Source: Deltaproteobacteria bacterium
GTDB lineage: Bacteria > Desulfobacterota > GWC2-55-46 > UBA9637
NCBI GenBank assembly: GCA_016195725.1
Contig: JACPZB010000027.1
Span: 1 to 40,852 of the forward strand
Length of the DNA: 40,852 nucleotides
Direction of reading: 5' to 3'
Below the pieces are notes generated by a model. It did no database searches and was not told where the DNA came from. It saw only the letters and a list, made by a program, of their open reading frames with translations. The position numbers and the translations under genes are program-made. The number at the start of each line of letters is the position of its first letter. Positions within the stretch are counted from its first letter, which is position 1. Positions 37,575-40,852 of the stretch are shown piece by piece.

Positions 37575-38999
37575 TTAAAACAACCTCTTCCTTCCATTTG
37601 CCGGCAGAATATCCATAGCCTCTCTATATTTTGTTACCGTCCTCCGGGCTATATTGATTCCAGACTTTTTTAACAAATCTGTTATCTTTTGGTCGCTCAA
37701 CGGTCGGCTTGCATCCTCCATTTCACATATATTCTTCAGCTTTTCCATAATGCTCGTAAACGCCATACCTGTCCCATCATCTCTCTCTATCCCCGCGCTG
37801 AAGAAATATTTCAATTCAAAAATACCATGAGGCGTATGCGCATATTTATTGGTAGTGACTCTGCTGACCGTAGACTCGTGCATGCCAATATCCGCCGCAA
37901 CATCACGCAAGATAAGCGGCTTTAAATAACAAACACCGTTATCAAGAAAATCTCTTTGGAATTTTATAATACTTTGAGCTACCTTATAGATAGTTCGCTG
38001 TCTCTGGTGAATACTCTGTATCAACCATTTGGCTGAACGGAGCCTTTCCTGAATATAGGCCTTTGTTGCATCTGCTCCTCTCCCATTGTTTCTAATCAAT
38101 TCTTTATAATAAGAGCTTATCTTTAATCGTGGAAGGCCGTTTTCATTAAGCAATACCACATAATCTCCTCCCGTTTTTTGGATATATATGTCAGGAATTA
38201 TTATATTTGTTTCAGACTGGCCATACGCGCTGCCAGGCCGAGGACTAAGGCCCATGATAACCTTAAGTGCCTCAACAACCTTATCAATCGGAATCTTTAA
38301 TGCGACCGCTATTGCCTTATAATTTTTCTTTTCAAGATTATTCAGATGATTATTGATTATTTCCTTAATAACATGGTTATTACATTCAAGGAATTCAGCC
38401 TGAATTAAAAGGCATTCCTTCAATGTCCTTGAGCCTACACCTGCGGGGTCAAACTGTTGAATCTTTTTAAGAGCGCTTTCAACTACTTCTTTGACTGCGC
38501 CAGTTGCCTTTACAATTTCATCTGTTACGGATTTGAGATATAATTTCTCATCCCTATTATTTTCCCCAACCCTCAAATAACCGTCTTCGTCAATATTACC
38601 TATGATAAATTCCCCAGCCAGAGTTTCCTCAAGAGTAAACGGGGAAAGATGCATCTGCCACATGAGATGCTCTGTGAGGGTGATTGTTCTTGTAAGTGTG
38701 GCCTCAAGTGATGATTCTTCTGATTCCTCTGCAAAGTTTGTGCCTCCTAAAGGTCGTTCATAACAACTTTCTAAATATGCCTCCCAATCTATTTCCTTTT
38801 CTTCCTTTTTAACAGAAACTGTCTCTGCAGCTTCTCCAGCTACATCTTCCTCCAATACCGGATTAGCTTCCATTTCTTCCCTCACCACTTCTTCCAATTC
38901 CAGTCGTGAAAGCTGGAGAAGTTTTATCGCCAGCTGAAGCTGCGGCGACATCACCAACTGTTGTGTGAGTCTTATATCCTGTCTTATTTCATGCGCCAT
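37575..38999 (-). CDS. rpoN: RNA polymerase sigma-54 factor
   Basis: Directs RNA polymerase to -24/-12 promoters that need an activator ATPase. The 474 residues show the glutamine-rich N-terminal region I (RLTQQLVMSPQLQLAIKLLQLSRLELEE), an acidic region II (about 50-90), the core-binding region and the DNA-binding end with MHESTVSRVTTNKYAHTPHGIFELKYFFSAG and the RpoN box ARRTVTKYR (451-459). Complete and of usual length. Between lptB and hpf, a conserved position. No sigma-54-dependent promoter was searched exhaustively here. Confidence 0.98.
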   Translation of the reverse strand: MAHEIRQDIRLTQQLVMSPQLQLAIKLLQLSRLELEEVVREEMEANPVLEEDVAGEAAETVSVKKEEKEIDWEAYLESCYERPLGGTNFAEESEESSLEATLTRTITLTEHLMWQMHLSPFTLEETLAGEFIIGNIDEDGYLRVGENNRDEKLYLKSVTDEIVKATGAVKEVVESALKKIQQFDPAGVGSRTLKECLLIQAEFLECNNHVIKEIINNHLNNLEKKNYKAIAVALKIPIDKVVEALKVIMGLSPRPGSAYGQSETNIIIPDIYIQKTGGDYVVLLNENGLPRLKISSYYKELIRNNGRGADATKAYIQERLRSAKWLIQSIHQRQRTIYKVAQSIIKFQRDFLDNGVCYLKPLILRDVAADIGMHESTVSRVTTNKYAHTPHGIFELKYFFSAGIERDDGTGMAFTSIMEKLKNICEMEDASRPLSDQKITDLLKKSGINIARRTVTKYREAMDILPANGRKRLF

Positions 39000-39004
39000 A
39001 GTAT

Positions 39005-39143
39005 AAATTACCTAAACTCAAAATTCAAAACGCAAAAGTCAAAGCCATAATCTTAAAACTCAAAACTTTTTATAAAAATCAGTTTGAAGGTTTTGCGTTT
39101 TAGTTTTGAGATTTGACATTTGAGTTTTGAGTTGATTTTCACT
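39005..39143. repeat. word-built hairpin between lptB and rpoN (CTCAAAAC class)
   Basis: AACTCAAAATTCAAAACGCAAAAGTC words on the left face TTTTGCGTTTTAGTTTTGAG and GACATTTGAGTTTTGAGTT words on the right, around AACTTTTTATAAAAATC. Same class as 9684-9808. Fills the 151-base gap and ends five bases before the rpoN start. Confidence 0.85.
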
Positions 39144-39150
39144 TTTGAAT

Positions 39151-39882
39151 TTACCTGCCAGTAAATCTCTCCCCCAGATACGCCTCTCGTGCCTTTTTGC
39201 TTTTCATTATCTCCTCAGGCTTCCCCATTTCTATGATCCTTCCGCCGTCTATAATATACGCCCTATCGCATATTCCTAAAGTCTCCCGCCAATTATGGTC
39301 AGTCAGCAAAACTCCAATACCCTTGCTTTTTAGCTTCACTATTATATCCTGGATATCAGCCACCGCTATCGGGTCTATGCCAGCAAACGGCTCATCCAGC
39401 AATATAAAGGAAGGGGCATTAACAAGAGACCTGGCAATCTCTACCCTCCTCCTTTCGCCGCCTGAAAGAGAATACGCCTTGCTGTCTTTTAGATGGGCTA
39501 TGCCAAGCTCCTCAAGAAGCCCTTTTAACTTTTTTTCCTCTTCCGCTTCGCTAAGGTCGAGAAATTCAATCACTGCCTTAATATTTTCTTCCACTGTAAG
39601 CTTTCTAAAAACAGATGGTTCTTGCGGAAGATAGCTTATCCCTCTTCTGGCCCTCTTATACATGGGAAGCTGCGTTATATCATTATCTCCTAAAGATACC
39701 TTGCCTTCTTCAGAACCGATAAGACCCACTACCATATAAAATATCGTGGTCTTGCCCGCGCCGTTCGGGCCTAAAAGCCCCACCACCTCGCCCTGATTCA
39801 CTGCAAGGCTTACTTTATCTACTACCCTTCTTCCTTTAAAAGATTTTACAATACCCTCGGTTTTAAGCTGAATCATTTGCAT
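39151..39882 (-). CDS. lptB: LPS export ABC transporter ATPase
   Basis: Powers extraction of lipopolysaccharide from the inner membrane with LptFG. The 243 residues have Walker [10 protein letters not shown] (about 35-43), Q-loop YLPQEPS, signature [13 protein letters not shown], Walker [14 protein letters not shown] and the switch histidine in LLTDHNWRE. The short length and the wording match LptB. Its start overlaps the lptA end by ten bases. Confidence 0.97.
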   Translation of the reverse strand: MQMIQLKTEGIVKSFKGRRVVDKVSLAVNQGEVVGLLGPNGAGKTTIFYMVVGLIGSEEGKVSLGDNDITQLPMYKRARRGISYLPQEPSVFRKLTVEENIKAVIEFLDLSEAEEEKKLKGLLEELGIAHLKDSKAYSLSGGERRRVEIARSLVNAPSFILLDEPFAGIDPIAVADIQDIIVKLKSKGIGVLLTDHNWRETLGICDRAYIIDGGRIIEMGKPEEIMKSKKAREAYLGERFTGR

Positions 39883-40424
39883 TTTGCCTTTGCTTTTTCG
39901 TCCTTGGGGGACACAACCGCCTTAACCCTATTGTCGCTGCCGCCCTCTACCAAGCTTTTATCTTCATCCAGGAAGATTGTTATCTTTTCCCCTTTCACGC
40001 TATCACAATCCTCTTTAACCTGAGGGTTGCCTGTCAAAACCAGAGTTCTATTTTCCTTCATATATACCGCCTTCTCGCCAGTTGCTATCTTATTCAGCTG
40101 AACTATCTTAACATCACCCGTTGCTATCATTTCCTTTATCTGCTGGCCATCGGCATAATAAATATATAACTCATTTGAATAGAGCGTATAATCTTTCTGC
40201 TCTGCTATTACATTGCCCCTGAAAATAACCAGACTCTCTTTTTTTACAGCCTCCATGCTGTTAGAGGTGATTGTTATAGGTTGACTGCTATCTATCGCAA
40301 TCTTATCTCCAGCAAAACTATTAAAGCAGGCAATAGACAATAGGCAATAGACAATAGGTAGAATCCATAACCCATAACTTATAGCCCACAGCCTATCGCC
40401 TCTTTTAATTTTATATCGCCACAT
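39873..40424 (-). CDS. lptA: LPS transport periplasmic protein LptA
   Basis: Bridge protein that carries LPS across the periplasm. The 183 residues have a signal peptide (basic KIKRGDR, then a hydrophobic stretch [20 protein letters not shown] and likely cut after NSFA) and an OstA-type beta-jellyroll: [97 protein letters not shown]. Odd: the signal peptide's whole hydrophobic part is encoded by a CTATTGCC-type word element (40324-40405). It overlaps lptC by 14 bases and lptB by ten. Confidence 0.94.
   Translation of the reverse strand: MWRYKIKRGDRLWAISYGLWILPIVYCLLSIACFNSFAGDKIAIDSSQPITITSNSMEAVKKESLVIFRGNVIAEQKDYTLYSNELYIYYADGQQIKEMIATGDVKIVQLNKIATGEKAVYMKENRTLVLTGNPQVKEDCDSVKGEKITIFLDEDKSLVEGGSDNRVKAVVSPKDEKAKAKCK
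40324..40405. repeat. word element encoding the LptA signal peptide (CTATTGCC class)
   Basis: On the coding strand GATAGGCTGTGGGCTATAAG and TTATGGGTTATGG words are followed by CTATTGTCTATTGCCTATTG and a second CTATTGCC. The two halves pair imperfectly. Translated in frame as the LptA signal peptide. Confidence 0.8.
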
Positions 40425-40852
40425 CTTTCAACACTGTCTTAACCTTTGCAAGTACAGAAACCCTCTCTGTTGCCATATCTGCCAAGAGTCCTATACCTTC
40501 AATCCTCATATTATGGCCTGTAAAAACCACCCTGTCCTTTGTAGTTATTTGTCTAACTGCCGCAGTATATTTCAATGTATCTGTTTTAAGTTGATACCCA
40601 TCCTCTGATGTAGCCACCACATCTCCGGCAACATCAATATCTTTTGTATCATTCCTCAACCTGCCCTGCCTTCCTTTCAATGTATAATATATGCCGTCTT
40701 TTGAATAAAAGACAACCTTGACATTTTCAAAAACTATAAGGTTGTCATCCTTAAAATACTGGGCTGAATCCGCCTCAAGTTCCCACTCTTTGCGGCCGTC
40801 TTTGGTCTCTACATATCTGGCCTTATCAATCCTTATATCAGCAGCAGAATAC
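40411..40852 (-). CDS. lptC: LPS transport protein LptC, partial (5' end outside the window)
   Basis: The minus-strand frame is open from the window edge to the stop at 40411, giving 146 residues: YSAADIRIDKARYVETKDGRKEWELEADSA..., DDNLIVFENVKVVFYSKDGIYYTLKGRQGRLRNDTKDIDVAGDVVATSEDGYQLKTDTLKY, VVFTGHNMRIEGIGLLADM. This is the LptC beta-jellyroll (YrbK family). LptC anchors the transport bridge to the inner membrane, and its N-terminal anchor would lie beyond the window. It overlaps lptA by 14 bases, so lptC-lptA-lptB are translated as a unit. Confidence 0.92.
   Translation of the reverse strand, partial: YSAADIRIDKARYVETKDGRKEWELEADSAQYFKDDNLIVFENVKVVFYSKDGIYYTLKGRQGRLRNDTKDIDVAGDVVATSEDGYQLKTDTLKYTAAVRQITTKDRVVFTGHNMRIEGIGLLADMATERVSVLAKVKTVLKDVAI

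Overview
The window looks like chromosome of a Gram-negative, probably anaerobic or facultative bacterium of the Desulfobacterota ('Deltaproteobacteria') or Nitrospirota kind. Evidence for this is the outer-membrane LPS transport genes (lptC-lptA-lptB), lipoprotein and Tat signals, a B12-dependent class II ribonucleotide reductase, HPr kinase next to rpoN, and the gene orders thrS-infC-rpmI-rplT-pheS-pheT-ihfA-merR-tRNA-Pro and iscR-iscS-iscU-mnmA-mtaB-rnc. Species cannot be named from the sequence. Nearly all genes lie on the minus strand; the exceptions are one small membrane protein and a DciA-like gene (26829-27571).

Layout. (1) 1-1758: an accessory-looking corner with the N-terminal part of a DNA methyltransferase, an unknown 83-residue protein and a CoiA-like nuclease. 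(2) 1813-4574: nrdJ, with a strong promoter carrying two NrdR-type boxes. (3) 4662-12955: tRNA-Pro, merR, ihfA, pheT, pheS, rplT, rpmI, infC (apparent AUA start), thrS, tRNA-Val, a translation and tRNA-charging cluster. (4) 13049-14350: a ferritin-like protein and a response regulator that look like one gene split at a run of ten C, then a DUF2914 protein. (5) 14436-20806: radical SAM protein, rnc, mtaB, mnmA, iscU, iscS, iscR, the last with an IscR-like operator on its promoter. (6) 20858-26690: pgsA, two envelope proteins, miaA, a Tat-exported phosphoesterase, mutL. (7) 26829-29701: small membrane protein and DciA-like protein, then trmN6-like methyltransferase and a DUF1015 protein. (8) 29790-40852: a PTS and sigma-54 block (ptsI, ptsH, mannose-family EIID, EIIC, EIIB, EIIA, rapZ, hprK, ptsN, hpf, rpoN) followed by lptB, lptA and partial lptC.

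The most striking property is not a gene. About thirty short elements, mostly imperfect inverted repeats of about 25-140 bp, sit in almost every gap between genes. Most are built from reiterated 6-9 base words (for example CTCAAAAC, CTATTGCC, ACTCCTG, GGTAAAGG). Their sequences differ but their architecture is alike. Several lie in frame inside genes: three in nrdJ, one each in pheT and the DUF1015 gene. Others form protein ends, including nearly the whole signal peptide of LptA. They often abut start codons, and the affected genes lack a visible Shine-Dalgarno sequence.

No CRISPR array, insertion sequence or prophage gene was seen. No gap between genes exceeds 300 bases. The longest are 4395-4661 (nrdJ promoter and leader) and 12647-12879 (thrS leader).
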